From positions 5,785,501 to 5,849,500 of the forward strand of contig CP107926.1 of assembly GCA_036015235.1 (NCBI GenBank): a stretch of 64,000 bases of DNA. The letters run 5' to 3'. Origin of the DNA: Streptomyces sp. NBC_00433 (GTDB lineage Bacteria > Actinomycetota > Actinomycetes > Streptomycetales > Streptomycetaceae). The notes under the pieces were generated by a model. That model did not search any database, had not been told where the DNA came from, and was given only the letters and a program-made list of their open reading frames with translations. Positions 32,639-41,422 of the stretch are shown in pieces (within the stretch, counting starts at the first letter, position 1; each line of letters starts with the position of its first letter). The translations under genes were made by a program, and so were the position numbers.

Positions 32639-33022
32639 GTGCCTACCGGCAAGGTCAAGTGGTTCAACAGCGAGAAGGGCTTCGGCTTTCTCTCCCGCGA
32701 TGACGGCGGCGATGTCTTCGTGCACTCCTCGGTGCTGCCCGACGGGGTCGCGGCGCTCAAACCCGGCCAGCGTGTGGAATTCGGTGTCGTCGCGGGCCAG
32801 CGGGGCGATCAGGCGCTCTCGGTGACATTGCTGGACCCCGCGCCCTCGGTCGCCGCGGCCCAGCGCCGCAAGCCCGATGAGCTGCTGCCGATCGTCCAGG
32901 ACCTGACCACCCTGCTCGAAGACGTCGCCAGGTCATTGCAGCGCGGCCGCTATCCGGACAAGGCCCACGGCCACAAGATCGCGTCCGTGCTGCGGGTGGT
33001 CGCCGACCAGCTCGACGTATAA
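32639..33022 (+). CDS. Cold-shock domain protein with C-terminal extension
   Basis: A 127-residue protein from GTG 32639 (VPTGKVKWFNSEKGFGFLSRDDGG). Residues 1-65 are a standard cold-shock domain with RNP1 KGFGFLS and RNP2 VFVHSSVL. The remaining ~60 residues (LLDPAPSVAAAQRRKPDELLPIVQDLTTLLEDVARSLQRGRYPDKAHGHKIASVLRVVADQLDV) are a helical, charged extension seen in some actinobacterial cold-shock proteins. The extension could mediate oligomerisation or RNA polymerase contact; that is inference. It is convergent with mqnD across a hairpin terminator. Confidence 0.93.
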   Translation: MPTGKVKWFNSEKGFGFLSRDDGGDVFVHSSVLPDGVAALKPGQRVEFGVVAGQRGDQALSVTLLDPAPSVAAAQRRKPDELLPIVQDLTTLLEDVARSLQRGRYPDKAHGHKIASVLRVVADQLDV

Positions 33023-33104
33023 GGCCCCGGGTAAGGCCTGGGGTGAGGACCCGGGTAAGGACTCGGGGCAGCCGACTAACGACACGGGGAGCCGACGCGG
33101 AAGG

Positions 33105-33143
33105 CGGCGCTTTACCGGAGGTGCATCTTCCGGTAAAGCGCCG
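33105..33143. terminator. Hairpin terminator between the cold-shock gene and mqnD
   Basis: A perfect 15-bp stem (33105-33119 with 33129-33143) and a 9-base loop lie between two convergent genes and can serve both. Confidence 0.85.
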
Positions 33144-33208
33144 TAGCGCGTTTTTCGGCCCCCGCGATTCTTCGCGCGCCCCGCGAATGGCGAGGCGGGG
33201 CAATATTT

Positions 33209-34102
33209 TCAGAAAGCCAGCGCGTCCGGGCCGAGCGCGGGCACGAGGCCTTCGGCCGCCGCCCGAGTGAGCAGCCCGCGTACGGCCGCGTATCCGTCCT
33301 CGCCGAGGTCCGCCGTGAATTCGTTCACGTACAGGCCGATGTGCTGGTCGGCGACCTCCGGATCCATCTCCTGGGAATGCGCCAGCACATAGTCGCGGGA
33401 GGCCGTCGGATCGTCCCACGCCATACGGACCGAGGCGCGCGCCGCGTCGGCGAGCGCGTGCAGCCGCTCCTTGCCCAGCGAGCGGCGGGCGATGATCGCG
33501 CCCAGCGGGATGGGCAGGCCCGTGGTGGCCTCCCAGTGCTCGCCCATGTCCGCGAGCTTGTGCAGCCCGTAGTTCCGGTAGGTGAAGCGCGCCTCGTGGA
33601 TCACCAGGCCCGCGTCCACCCGGCCGTCCCGCACCGCGGGCATGATCTCGTGGAAGGGCATCACCACGATCTCCCCGACACCGCCGGCCACCTCGGTCGC
33701 CGCCCACAGCCGGAAGAGCAGATACGCCGTCGAGCGCTCGCTCGGCACCGCGACCGTCCGCCCCGCCAGGTCGGTGCCCGGCTCCCGGGTCAGCACCAGC
33801 GGCCCGCAGCCGCGCCCCAGCGCTCCGCCGCAGGGCAGCAGCGCCCAGTCGTCCAGCACCCACGGCAGCACCGCGTAGGACACCTTGAGCACGTCCAGCT
33901 CGCCGCGCTCGGCCATCCCGTTGGTGATGTCGATGTCGGCGAAGGTCACGTCGAGCGGCGGCGCGTCCGGCACCAGGCCGTGCGCCCACGCGTGGAAGAC
34001 GAAGGTGTCGTTGGGACAGGGCGAGTACGCGATGCGCAGGGCGTCAGTGCCGCCGGTGCATCGGGTGCCGCCGTCGCCTCGGGTGCTGTCAGGTGTCGTC
34101 AT
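33209..34102 (-). CDS. mqnD: 1,4-dihydroxy-6-naphthoate synthase
   Basis: A 297-residue menaquinone enzyme of the futalosine pathway, converting cyclic de-hypoxanthinylfutalosine to 1,4-dihydroxy-6-naphthoate. The N-terminus LRIAYSPCPNDTFVFHAWAHGLV is diagnostic, with later landmarks VPSERSTAYLLFRLW, GLVIHEARFTYRNYGL and HIGLYVNEFTADLGEDGYAAV. It uses a periplasmic-binding-protein-like fold in the cytoplasm. ATG 34102 (GAGG six bases upstream) is preferred over the earlier in-frame start. It overlaps the upstream mqnB end by 14 bases, so the two pathway genes are coupled. Confidence 0.95.
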   Translation of the reverse strand: MTTPDSTRGDGGTRCTGGTDALRIAYSPCPNDTFVFHAWAHGLVPDAPPLDVTFADIDITNGMAERGELDVLKVSYAVLPWVLDDWALLPCGGALGRGCGPLVLTREPGTDLAGRTVAVPSERSTAYLLFRLWAATEVAGGVGEIVVMPFHEIMPAVRDGRVDAGLVIHEARFTYRNYGLHKLADMGEHWEATTGLPIPLGAIIARRSLGKERLHALADAARASVRMAWDDPTASRDYVLAHSQEMDPEVADQHIGLYVNEFTADLGEDGYAAVRGLLTRAAAEGLVPALGPDALAF

Positions 34103-34784
34103 GTGCCGCCTCAACCTCCAGGACGCCCGGGAGCTTCCCGAACGCCGACGTCAGCGCCGCCAGTGCCTCGCCGATCCGCCAGGCTTCGCGGTCCCGCGGG
34201 CCGACCGCGTTGGACACCGCGCGGATCTCCAGAACGGGTATGCCGAAGCAGGCCGCCGCCTCCGCCACCCCGAAGCCCTCCATCGCCTCGGCCACCGCTC
34301 CCGGGTGCCGGCCTGCCAGCTCGGCCGCGCGGGCCGCGGTCCCGGTGACCGTGCTGACCGTCAGGACGGGCCCGTAGGCCGCGCCCAGCGCCATGGCCAC
34401 GGCACGGCTCAGCCGGGCGGGCGGGCGGTGCTCGGAGCGGCCGAAACCCAGCTCGGCGACCGGGGTGAAGCCGTCCGCGGTCTGCGCGCCGAGGTCGGCG
34501 GCCACGACCGTCTCCGCGACGGCGAGCGAGCCGACCGGTGCGAGGGGGGCGAAACCGCCGCCGATGCCCGCGGAGACCACCAGGTCGGGCCGCGTGTGCT
34601 CCACCGCGAGCCGCGACATCAGCGCGTACGTCGCCCGTGCCGCCGCGGCCGCGGGGCCGACACCCACCGTGAGCACCTCGGTCCCGCGGGCGGCCTCGCC
34701 CGCTGCCGACAGGCCCGCCGTGACGGCCGCGCGCTCGGCGTCGACCGCGGTCAGCACCAGGACGCGCCTGCGGCGGTCAGGCAC
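34089..34784 (-). CDS. mqnB: Futalosine hydrolase
   Basis: A 231-residue nucleoside phosphorylase-fold enzyme that removes hypoxanthine from futalosine in menaquinone biosynthesis. Seen motifs: VLVLTAVDAERAAVTAGL, PDLVVSAGIGGGFAPLAPVGSLAVAETVVAADLGAQTADGF, AVAEAMEGFGVAEAA (catalytic Glu region) and VLEIRAVSNAVGPRDREAW. Start GTG 34784. It sits between the DUF2771 gene (4 bases upstream) and mqnD (14-base overlap), forming a compact operon. Its partner steps (mqnA, mqnC) are outside the window. Confidence 0.95.
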   Translation of the reverse strand: MPDRRRRVLVLTAVDAERAAVTAGLSAAGEAARGTEVLTVGVGPAAAAARATYALMSRLAVEHTRPDLVVSAGIGGGFAPLAPVGSLAVAETVVAADLGAQTADGFTPVAELGFGRSEHRPPARLSRAVAMALGAAYGPVLTVSTVTGTAARAAELAGRHPGAVAEAMEGFGVAEAAACFGIPVLEIRAVSNAVGPRDREAWRIGEALAALTSAFGKLPGVLEVEAAHDDT

Positions 34785-34788
34785 GGCC

Positions 34789-35280
34789 CTACTGCCCCCG
34801 GATCAGGTTGAACTGGATGACGCGGAAGGAGTCCTCGCCGCTGGTGTCGGCCGACTCCACGATGTTGAGCGTCACCTGCTTGGCGGTGGTGGTGCCGCCG
34901 GTCTGCTGGTCCTGGGTGTTGAACAGCTGCTCGCTGTCCACCGACCAGAACGTCTTGTCCTTGAGGGGCTCCGGCGTGACCAGGGTGGTGCCGGCCGCGA
35001 TGAGCCAGCCCTTGTCCCCGATCGACGGGTCCACGCCGATCCGCACCTGGTCGCCGACGGGGACGGTGATGTGGTGCTTCGGGGTGCCCTGCAGGCAGGC
35101 GAGGAAGGCCACCTGCGCCAGCTTCTTGCCGTCGTTGAAGCACTTGTCCGCGGCTTCCGCCTGTACGGACTTGCTGCCCACGGTCACGGTCGCCATGGCG
35201 GTCGGCTTGTCGCAGGCGGTCAGGGCGACAAGCCCGAGGGAGATGGCACCGATGGTGGTGGCAGCGCGGCGAATGCTCAT
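34789..35280 (-). CDS. DUF2771 lipoprotein
   Basis: A 163-residue exported protein with signal peptide and lipobox LTAC (Cys at residue 23). The mature part contains DKCFNDGKKLAQVAFLACLQGTPKHHITVPVGDQVRIGVDPSIGDKGWL, the DUF2771 hallmark, and two mature cysteines that probably pair. It is anchored to the outer leaflet of the membrane. Function unknown. It is the first gene of the operon with mqnB and mqnD (four-base gap), although DUF2771 itself is not a known menaquinone enzyme. No promoter is distinct upstream. Confidence 0.85.
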   Translation of the reverse strand: MSIRRAATTIGAISLGLVALTACDKPTAMATVTVGSKSVQAEAADKCFNDGKKLAQVAFLACLQGTPKHHITVPVGDQVRIGVDPSIGDKGWLIAAGTTLVTPEPLKDKTFWSVDSEQLFNTQDQQTGGTTTAKQVTLNIVESADTSGEDSFRVIQFNLIRGQ

Positions 35281-35479
35281 GGCAGGAGGCTACCGGGCGG
35301 TCGCTCCCAGTCCGCGCGGGGGTGCGCGTGTCCCCAGGTGGGGCCCGCGGCGACCCGCCGCGGCAGACCCGTACGGGTGACCCCGCCGCCGACCCCGCCG
35401 TACATTGCCGCGCCGCGAATACGCCGTGCGGGCACCGACCGTACGTCGGGGTGACTCTCCGTCACCTGGATCGACGTGG

Positions 35480-36856
35480 TCAGGCCACGCGCGCGCGGGC
35501 CGTACTGCCGCGGCGGGCGCCGCCGACCAGGCCGCGTACCGACAGCAGGAAGGCCACCAGGACCAGGCCGGCCGCGCACGACATGCCCAGCGGGCCGTTC
35601 AGCGGCAGCAGTATGCCCAGGCCGCCGCCGACCACCCAGGACAGCTGGAGCGCCGTCTCGGACCGCGCGAAGGCAGAGGTCCGCACCAGCTCCGGCACAT
35701 CGCGCTGGATCAGCGCGTCGAGCGACAGCTTCGCCAGCGCCTGCGAGATACCGGCCGTCGCGGTCAGCGCGGCGACCGTGACCAGGCTGTACCAGCCCGC
35801 CGCTATCGTCGCCGCGCTCAGCGCGCAGATCAGCACCGTGGCGATGATCACCTCGGGTCCGCGGGCCTTGAGCCAGGCGCCGAGCGCGGTGCCGAACGCG
35901 TTCCCGACGCCCGCCGCCACACCGACCACGCCCAGCGACGCCGCCGGCGACAGACCGCCCAGTGGATGCTCGCGCATCATGAAGGCCAGGAACATCGTCA
36001 GGAAGCCGGACAGCGACCGCAGCCCGCCGTTGCCCTGCAAGGCGTGCAGCACCGACGAGCCGACGCCCAGCAGGCCGGGCTTGCGGCCCGGGATGCCGGT
36101 CGGCTCCGGCTGCGCCTCCTCGTCCGCCGACAGCCGCACCCGCTGCTCACCGCGGGCCGAGTCGACCTTGGCCGGCAGCGACAGCGACAGCATGGCGCCG
36201 CCGACGAAGACCACGAAAGCGCCGTAGAGCGGCCACTGCGGCCCGATCACATTCAGACCCGCGGCGACCGGTGCCGCCACCGCGGTGGCCAGCAGGCCCG
36301 ACAGGGTGACCCGGGAATTCGCCTTCACCAGCGTCGTACGCCCCGGCAAGAGCCGTGGCACCACCGCACTGCGCACGACGCCGTACGCCTTGGACGCCAC
36401 CAGCACGCCGAGCGCCGCCGGATACAGGCCCAGGCCCGCCGTCGAGATCACCCCGGCCATCGTCCAGGCCAGCACCGCCCTGGCCACCATGGCCACCGCT
36501 ATCGCGGCCCTGCGGCCGTGCTGCAGCCGGTCCAGCAGCGGGCCGATCACCGGGGCGAGCAGCGCGAAGGGCGCCATCGTCACCAGCAGATACAGCGCGA
36601 CCCGGCCGCGGGCCTCGCCGCTGGGCACCGAGAAGAAGACCGTGCTGGCGAGCGCGACGGTGATCATCATGTCGCCGGCCGAATTCACCGCGTGCAGCTC
36701 GATCAGTTTCGCCAGACCGGACTCGCCCGCGCCTCCGGCATGTGTCGTACGCCGGATACGCCGGCCTAGTGCGCCTGCCGGGGCGCCCACGCCGTGTGCG
36801 AGGGCGCGGCCGGCTCTGCGCACAGGCCCTCGGGCGGTGGTCGCGGTTCTTGCCAT
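35480..36856 (-). CDS. MFS transporter
   Basis: A 458-residue major facilitator with 12 predicted helices. ATG 36856 (MARTATTARGPVRRAGRAL) gives a basic N-terminal cytoplasmic segment before helix 1 (SAGDMMITVALASTVFFSV). The interhelix 2-3 signature is PVIGPLLDRLQHGRRAAIAVAMVARAVLAW. A large charged central loop (DSARGEQRVRLSADEEAQPEPTGIPGRKPG) separates the halves. Family and substrate are unresolved; related Streptomyces proteins are annotated as drug or metabolite exporters. It is divergent from the DUF3027 gene with a 250-base gap between. Confidence 0.9.
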   Translation of the reverse strand: MARTATTARGPVRRAGRALAHGVGAPAGALGRRIRRTTHAGGAGESGLAKLIELHAVNSAGDMMITVALASTVFFSVPSGEARGRVALYLLVTMAPFALLAPVIGPLLDRLQHGRRAAIAVAMVARAVLAWTMAGVISTAGLGLYPAALGVLVASKAYGVVRSAVVPRLLPGRTTLVKANSRVTLSGLLATAVAAPVAAGLNVIGPQWPLYGAFVVFVGGAMLSLSLPAKVDSARGEQRVRLSADEEAQPEPTGIPGRKPGLLGVGSSVLHALQGNGGLRSLSGFLTMFLAFMMREHPLGGLSPAASLGVVGVAAGVGNAFGTALGAWLKARGPEVIIATVLICALSAATIAAGWYSLVTVAALTATAGISQALAKLSLDALIQRDVPELVRTSAFARSETALQLSWVVGGGLGILLPLNGPLGMSCAAGLVLVAFLLSVRGLVGGARRGSTARARVA

Positions 36857-37106
36857 GACGCAATCCTGCCCCAAACGGAAGAGACCTCACCCCCTCCTTT
36901 GCGGGCGTGGTGCGCACAGGTACCGTGCGATCACGCAGAATGGGTGTCAACAGGTGCGCCCGAGGACGCTCGGGCAGGGCCGGATGAGGCAGGGAACGTA
37001 GGCGTCGAAGCGGTCCGCAGGTCCGCTCCGCTGCAGCTCTCCGCCCGTCGGGTCCTTCCGCCCACGAGCGCACACGTGAGACGGCGTAGAGAGAGAAACG
37101 ATTTCT

Positions 37107-38042
37107 GTGAGTGCAGCGATGCGAAGCCGTACCCCTGACCGCCTGTGCGCCGAGGCCGTCGACGTAGCGAGGGCGGTCACGCTGGAGGCGGCGGGGCCGG
37201 AGTCGGTCGGCGAGCACCTCGGGGTCGCCGCGGAGGGCGACCGGGTCGTCACCCACTACTTCGCCTGTACGGAGCCGGCCTACCGCGGGTGGCGCTGGGC
37301 CACCACGCTGACCAGGGCGTCCCGCGCCAAGGTCGTCACCGTCGACGAAACGGTGCTGCTGCCCGGCACCGACGCCATCCTCGCGCCCGAGTGGGTGCCG
37401 TGGAGCGAGCGGCTGCGGCCCGGCGACATGGGACCCGGCGACCTGCTGCCGACCGAGGCGGACGACCTGCGCCTGGAGCCGGGCTGGACCGGTGACGACG
37501 AGCCGCCGGCCGGCGAGCCCGGCGCCGAGGTCGAGGACGAGGGCGCCGACATCGTCGTGCCGTCCGTCGCGACGATCGGCTCGATCGCCGGACAGCTCGG
37601 CCTGGGCCGCCCCCGGGTGCTGTCCCGCTACGGCCTGCACGCCGCCGCCGACCGCTGGGACGAGCAGTTCGGGCCGAAGACGCCGATGGCGCAGGCCGCG
37701 CCCGCCAACTGCGTCAGCTGCGGCTTCCTGGTGCCGATCGCCGGCTCGCTCAGCCAGGCCTTCGGGATCTGCGCCAACGAGTTCTCGCCGGCCGACGGCC
37801 GCCTGGTCTCCCTTGGCTACGGCTGCGGCGGCCACTCCGAGGCCGCCGTCATGCCGCGCCCGCCGCAGCCCGCGCCGATGGTCCTCGACGAGCTGCACGA
37901 CACCGACCCGATGGCGCTGCACACCGCCGCGGCGGTGGACGGCGGCTCGGCAGTGAGCGACGGCTCGGCAAGGGACGACGGCTCGGCAAGGGGCAGCGCC
38001 GATCCGCACGCGGGCGGCGGGGAGGACAAGGGGCGCCCCTGA
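37107..38042 (+). CDS. DUF3027 family protein
   Basis: A 311-residue soluble protein from GTG 37107. The conserved core includes VTHYFACTEPAYRGWRWATTLTRASRAKVVTVDETVLLPG and a Trp-rich segment (WVPWSERLRPGDMGPGDLLP), then VLSRYGLHAAADRW and a Cys cluster NCVSCGFLVPIAGSL ... GICANEFSPADGR ... YGCGGHSEA that may bind zinc. The C-terminal 60 residues are Gly/Ala/Asp-rich and likely disordered. DUF3027 is restricted largely to actinobacteria and has no established function. It precedes the sacsin-like ATPase gene by about 140 bases on the same strand. Confidence 0.88.
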   Translation: MSAAMRSRTPDRLCAEAVDVARAVTLEAAGPESVGEHLGVAAEGDRVVTHYFACTEPAYRGWRWATTLTRASRAKVVTVDETVLLPGTDAILAPEWVPWSERLRPGDMGPGDLLPTEADDLRLEPGWTGDDEPPAGEPGAEVEDEGADIVVPSVATIGSIAGQLGLGRPRVLSRYGLHAAADRWDEQFGPKTPMAQAAPANCVSCGFLVPIAGSLSQAFGICANEFSPADGRLVSLGYGCGGHSEAAVMPRPPQPAPMVLDELHDTDPMALHTAAAVDGGSAVSDGSARDDGSARGSADPHAGGGEDKGRP

Positions 38043-38185
38043 CGCCCCCCGGGTCCGCGGCTCCGGCCCCTGACCGGGTGGTGGTCCCGCGGCCCCGGAC
38101 GCGGGATGAAGGGCACGCCGAATGGCGGTACGGTCACCGTGCACAGCCCCACGAGGGGCGGCACCCGGCGAGCGAAGGACCGTAC

Positions 38186-41100
38186 GTGACCCGCGCAGGC
38201 GTAATCCGGACGGCCCCGGAAGGCCACCCCGACCCCTTCCGCACCGCGGACCTGCGCCGGGCGGTCCTCACCGCCTGGACCGCGTCGGCCGCCCGCTTCC
38301 GCGAGGACGCCAACGCCGAGGAGGACCTCGCCCTCGGCGGCCACCGCGACCGGCTGATCATCGAGCTGGCGCAGAACGCCGCGGACGCCGCCACCCGCGC
38401 CGGCGTCCAGGGCCGCCTGCGGCTGACCTACCACGAGGCCACCGGCGACGCCCCCGCGCTGCTCGCCGCCGCCAATACCGGCGCCCCGCTGGACGCCCCC
38501 GCCGTGGAGTCGCTGTCCACGCTGCGCGCCTCCGCGAAACGCGACGAGGGACCCGCCGCCGTCGGCCGCTTCGGCGTCGGCTTCGCCGCCGTCCTCGCGG
38601 TCAGCGACGAGCCCGCCGTGGTCGGCCGCAGCGGCGGTGTGCGCTGGTCCCTGACCGAGGCGCGCGCCCTGGCCGCCGAAGTGCCCGGCCTGGCAGAGGA
38701 ACTGCGCCGCAGGGACGGCCATGTGCCGCTGCTGCGGCTCCCGTTGCCCGCGGAGGGCAGCGCACCCGACACGTACGACACCGTCGTCGTCCTGCCACTG
38801 CGGGACGGCGCCGCGGAGGACCTGGCCGGGCGGCTGCTTGCCGCCGTGGACGACGCCCTGCTGCTGGCCCTGCCCGGCCTCGCAGAGGTCGTCATCGAGA
38901 CGCCCGTCGGCTCACGGACCCTGACCCGCCGCGGCACCGACGACGGCGACGTCCTGGTCGAGGACTCCGCCGCGCCCGCGCCCACCCGCTGGCGGGTCGT
39001 CGGCGACGGCGGCGCCCTCACCGCCGAACTGCTCGCCGACCGCCCTGTGGAGGAGCGCCTGCGCCCGGTCTGGTCGGTGACCTGGGCCGTGCCCGTCGCC
39101 GCCGACGGCGCCCCCGCCGTGCCCCGCACCGCCGGCGTCGTGCACGCCCCGACGCCGACCGACGAACCGCTCGGCCTGCCCGCCCTGCTGCTGGCCTCGC
39201 TGCCGCTCGACCCGACCCGCAGGCACGCCGCCCCCGGCCCGCTCACCGACTTCCTGGTCGAGCGCGCCGCCGACGCCTATGTGCGGCTGCTCGCCGACTG
39301 GCGCCCCACCAGCACCGGCGTCGTCGACCTGGTGCCTGGACCGCTCGGCAAGGGCGAACTCGACGCCGAACTGCGCCGCCGCATCCTGGCGCAGCTCCCG
39401 CGCACCCCGTTCCTGCCGCGCGCCGCCGAGGTCCCGCCGGACGTCGAGGCGGCCCCCGCGCCCGACGCCGACGGCTGGGACGGCGGCGGCCCGCTCGCCG
39501 GCGAGAGCCACGCGCTGCGGCCCGTCGAGGCCGAGGTCGTCGAGGGCGCCACCGCCGAGGCCGTCCGCGTCCTCGCCGAGGTGCTGCCCACCCTCGTCCC
39601 CTCCGCGCTCGAACGCCGCCCCGCCCTGCGCCAGTTGGGCGTCGCCCGGCTCTCGCTGGCCGACGCCGTCGACCGGCTGTCCGGCACCGAGCGGCCCGCC
39701 GGCTGGTGGTGGCGGCTCTACGACGCCCTGGCCGGCACCGACGCCGACGTCCTCAGCGGCCTGCCCGTGCCGCTCGCCGACGGCCGTACGGTGATCGGGC
39801 CGCGGCAGGTGCTGCTGCCGGTGCCGGGCGAGGACTCCGCGGCCGTGGACCCGGCGCTGCTGGCCAGGCTCGGCCTGCGGGTCGCCCACCCGGACGCCGC
39901 CCACCCGCTGCTGGAGAAGCTCGGCGCCGCCCCCGCCACGCCCCGGGCGGTGCTGACCACCCCGCAGGTGCGGGCCGCGGTCGCCGCGTCGCTGGACGAG
40001 GACACCGCCTGGGACCAGGACGAGGCGGGCCTGGACGCCGACGAACTCGCCGACACCGTGTTCTCGCTGGCCCGCGCCGCCGGCCTCGCCCCCGGCGACG
40101 AACCCTGGCTGGCCGCGCTCGCGCTGCCCGACGAGGAGGGCGAACTGGCCCCGGCCGGTGAACTCGTGCTGCCCGGCAGCCCGCTGGAGGCCGTCCTGCG
40201 CGAGGGCGAACTCGGCACCCTGGACGCCGACCTCGCCGAGCGCTGGGGCGAGCAGCCGCTGACCGCCGTCGGGGTGCTCGCCACCTTCGCCCTGGTCCGC
40301 GCCACCGACGTGGTCCTGGACCCCGACGACCTCGAACCGCGCGACAGCGACTGGGCCGAGCCCGACGACGCCGGCCTGCTGGACGCCGTGGACGTCTGGT
40401 GCGAGGACGTCCTGGACCAGCTGCCCGAGACCGATGTGCCGCCGGTCGCCACCGAGATCATCGGGGTCCGCGACCTGGACCTCGTCGACGACGACGCCTG
40501 GCCGCAGGCCCTCGCGCTGCTCTCCCGGCCGCCGCTGCGGGACGCCGTGACCGCCCCGGTCCGGGTGCTGCTCCCCGACGGCACCACCGAATCCGTACGC
40601 CCCTACGCCGCCTGGTGGCTGCGCGACCACCCGGTCCTCGACGGCCGCCGCCCGGTCGGCCTGCGCGCGGCAGGCGGCGACCGGCTGCTCGCCGGGCTCT
40701 ACGACGAGGCCGAGACCGACACCGCCGTGGACGAACAGGTGCTGCGGGCGCTCGGCGTACGCACCACGGTGGCCGCGCTGCTGGCCGAGCCCGGGGGCGC
40801 CGCGGAACTGCTCGGCCGCCTCGCCGAGCCGGAGCGCCCGGTCGACCCGGCCCAGCTGCACGCCCTCTACGCGGCCCTGGCCGAGCTGGACCCCGACCAG
40901 GTCACCCTGCCCGACGAGCTGCGGGCGGTGGTCGACGGGGAGACGGTCGTCGTGGACGCCGCCGACGCCCTGGTCGCCGACGCCCCCGACCTGCTGCCGC
41001 TGGCCGCCGGGCTGGCGCTGCTGCCGGTGCCGCCGCGGCTCGCCGCCGACCTGGCCGAGCTCTTCCAGGTCCGCCGCCTCAGCGAGGCCGTGGACGCCGC

Positions 41101-41383
41101 CGTGACCTCGCAGGGCGAGCCGCACGACGTGCTGCCCGCCGTCCACGACCTGCTCCCGGGCGCCCCCGGCTCCTACGTCGAGCACGAGGAGCTGCTGCTC
41201 ACCGGTGGCGTCGAGGTCGACTGGCGATACGCGGACGGCACGCTGCACGCCGCCACCGTCGAGGGTGTCGCGGCGGGCCTGGCCTGGGCCGCGGGCCACT
41301 GGGAGCGCCGCTTCGAGCTGGCGGCGCTGATCGAGGACCCGTCCCGTACCGAGGAGCTGGCGCGCGACCGCTGGTTCGTCTGA
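38186..41383 (+). CDS. Sacsin/Hsp90-like GHKL ATPase domain protein
   Basis: A 1065-residue acidic protein from GTG 38186, with GAAGGA about eight bases upstream. Near the N-terminus (residues about 55-150) are GHKL ATPase boxes: LIIELAQNAADAATRAGV (the N box with catalytic Glu and Mg-binding Asn) and VGRFGVGFAAVLAV (the G2-like lid). This is the sacsin N-terminal ATPase domain. The rest is a long, Asp/Glu/Leu-rich region without recognised repeats. Related actinobacterial proteins are annotated as molecular chaperone Hsp90-like. It probably has chaperone or DNA-related ATPase activity, but the role is unknown. It ends 39 bases from the convergent P-type ATPase gene. Confidence 0.88.
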   Translation: MTRAGVIRTAPEGHPDPFRTADLRRAVLTAWTASAARFREDANAEEDLALGGHRDRLIIELAQNAADAATRAGVQGRLRLTYHEATGDAPALLAAANTGAPLDAPAVESLSTLRASAKRDEGPAAVGRFGVGFAAVLAVSDEPAVVGRSGGVRWSLTEARALAAEVPGLAEELRRRDGHVPLLRLPLPAEGSAPDTYDTVVVLPLRDGAAEDLAGRLLAAVDDALLLALPGLAEVVIETPVGSRTLTRRGTDDGDVLVEDSAAPAPTRWRVVGDGGALTAELLADRPVEERLRPVWSVTWAVPVAADGAPAVPRTAGVVHAPTPTDEPLGLPALLLASLPLDPTRRHAAPGPLTDFLVERAADAYVRLLADWRPTSTGVVDLVPGPLGKGELDAELRRRILAQLPRTPFLPRAAEVPPDVEAAPAPDADGWDGGGPLAGESHALRPVEAEVVEGATAEAVRVLAEVLPTLVPSALERRPALRQLGVARLSLADAVDRLSGTERPAGWWWRLYDALAGTDADVLSGLPVPLADGRTVIGPRQVLLPVPGEDSAAVDPALLARLGLRVAHPDAAHPLLEKLGAAPATPRAVLTTPQVRAAVAASLDEDTAWDQDEAGLDADELADTVFSLARAAGLAPGDEPWLAALALPDEEGELAPAGELVLPGSPLEAVLREGELGTLDADLAERWGEQPLTAVGVLATFALVRATDVVLDPDDLEPRDSDWAEPDDAGLLDAVDVWCEDVLDQLPETDVPPVATEIIGVRDLDLVDDDAWPQALALLSRPPLRDAVTAPVRVLLPDGTTESVRPYAAWWLRDHPVLDGRRPVGLRAAGGDRLLAGLYDEAETDTAVDEQVLRALGVRTTVAALLAEPGGAAELLGRLAEPERPVDPAQLHALYAALAELDPDQVTLPDELRAVVDGETVVVDAADALVADAPDLLPLAAGLALLPVPPRLAADLAELFQVRRLSEAVDAAVTSQGEPHDVLPAVHDLLPGAPGSYVEHEELLLTGGVEVDWRYADGTLHAATVEGVAAGLAWAAGHWERRFELAALIEDPSRTEELARDRWFV

Positions 41384-41422
41384 CGCCGCACCGGACGCCG
41401 CCGCATATGGCGGAGGCGTGGC

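Noticed and set aside
38912-41299. 795-codon minus-strand ORF opposite the sacsin-like gene
   Set aside because: Gly/Gln/Arg-rich shadow of a real gene with strong third-position bias on the plus strand.
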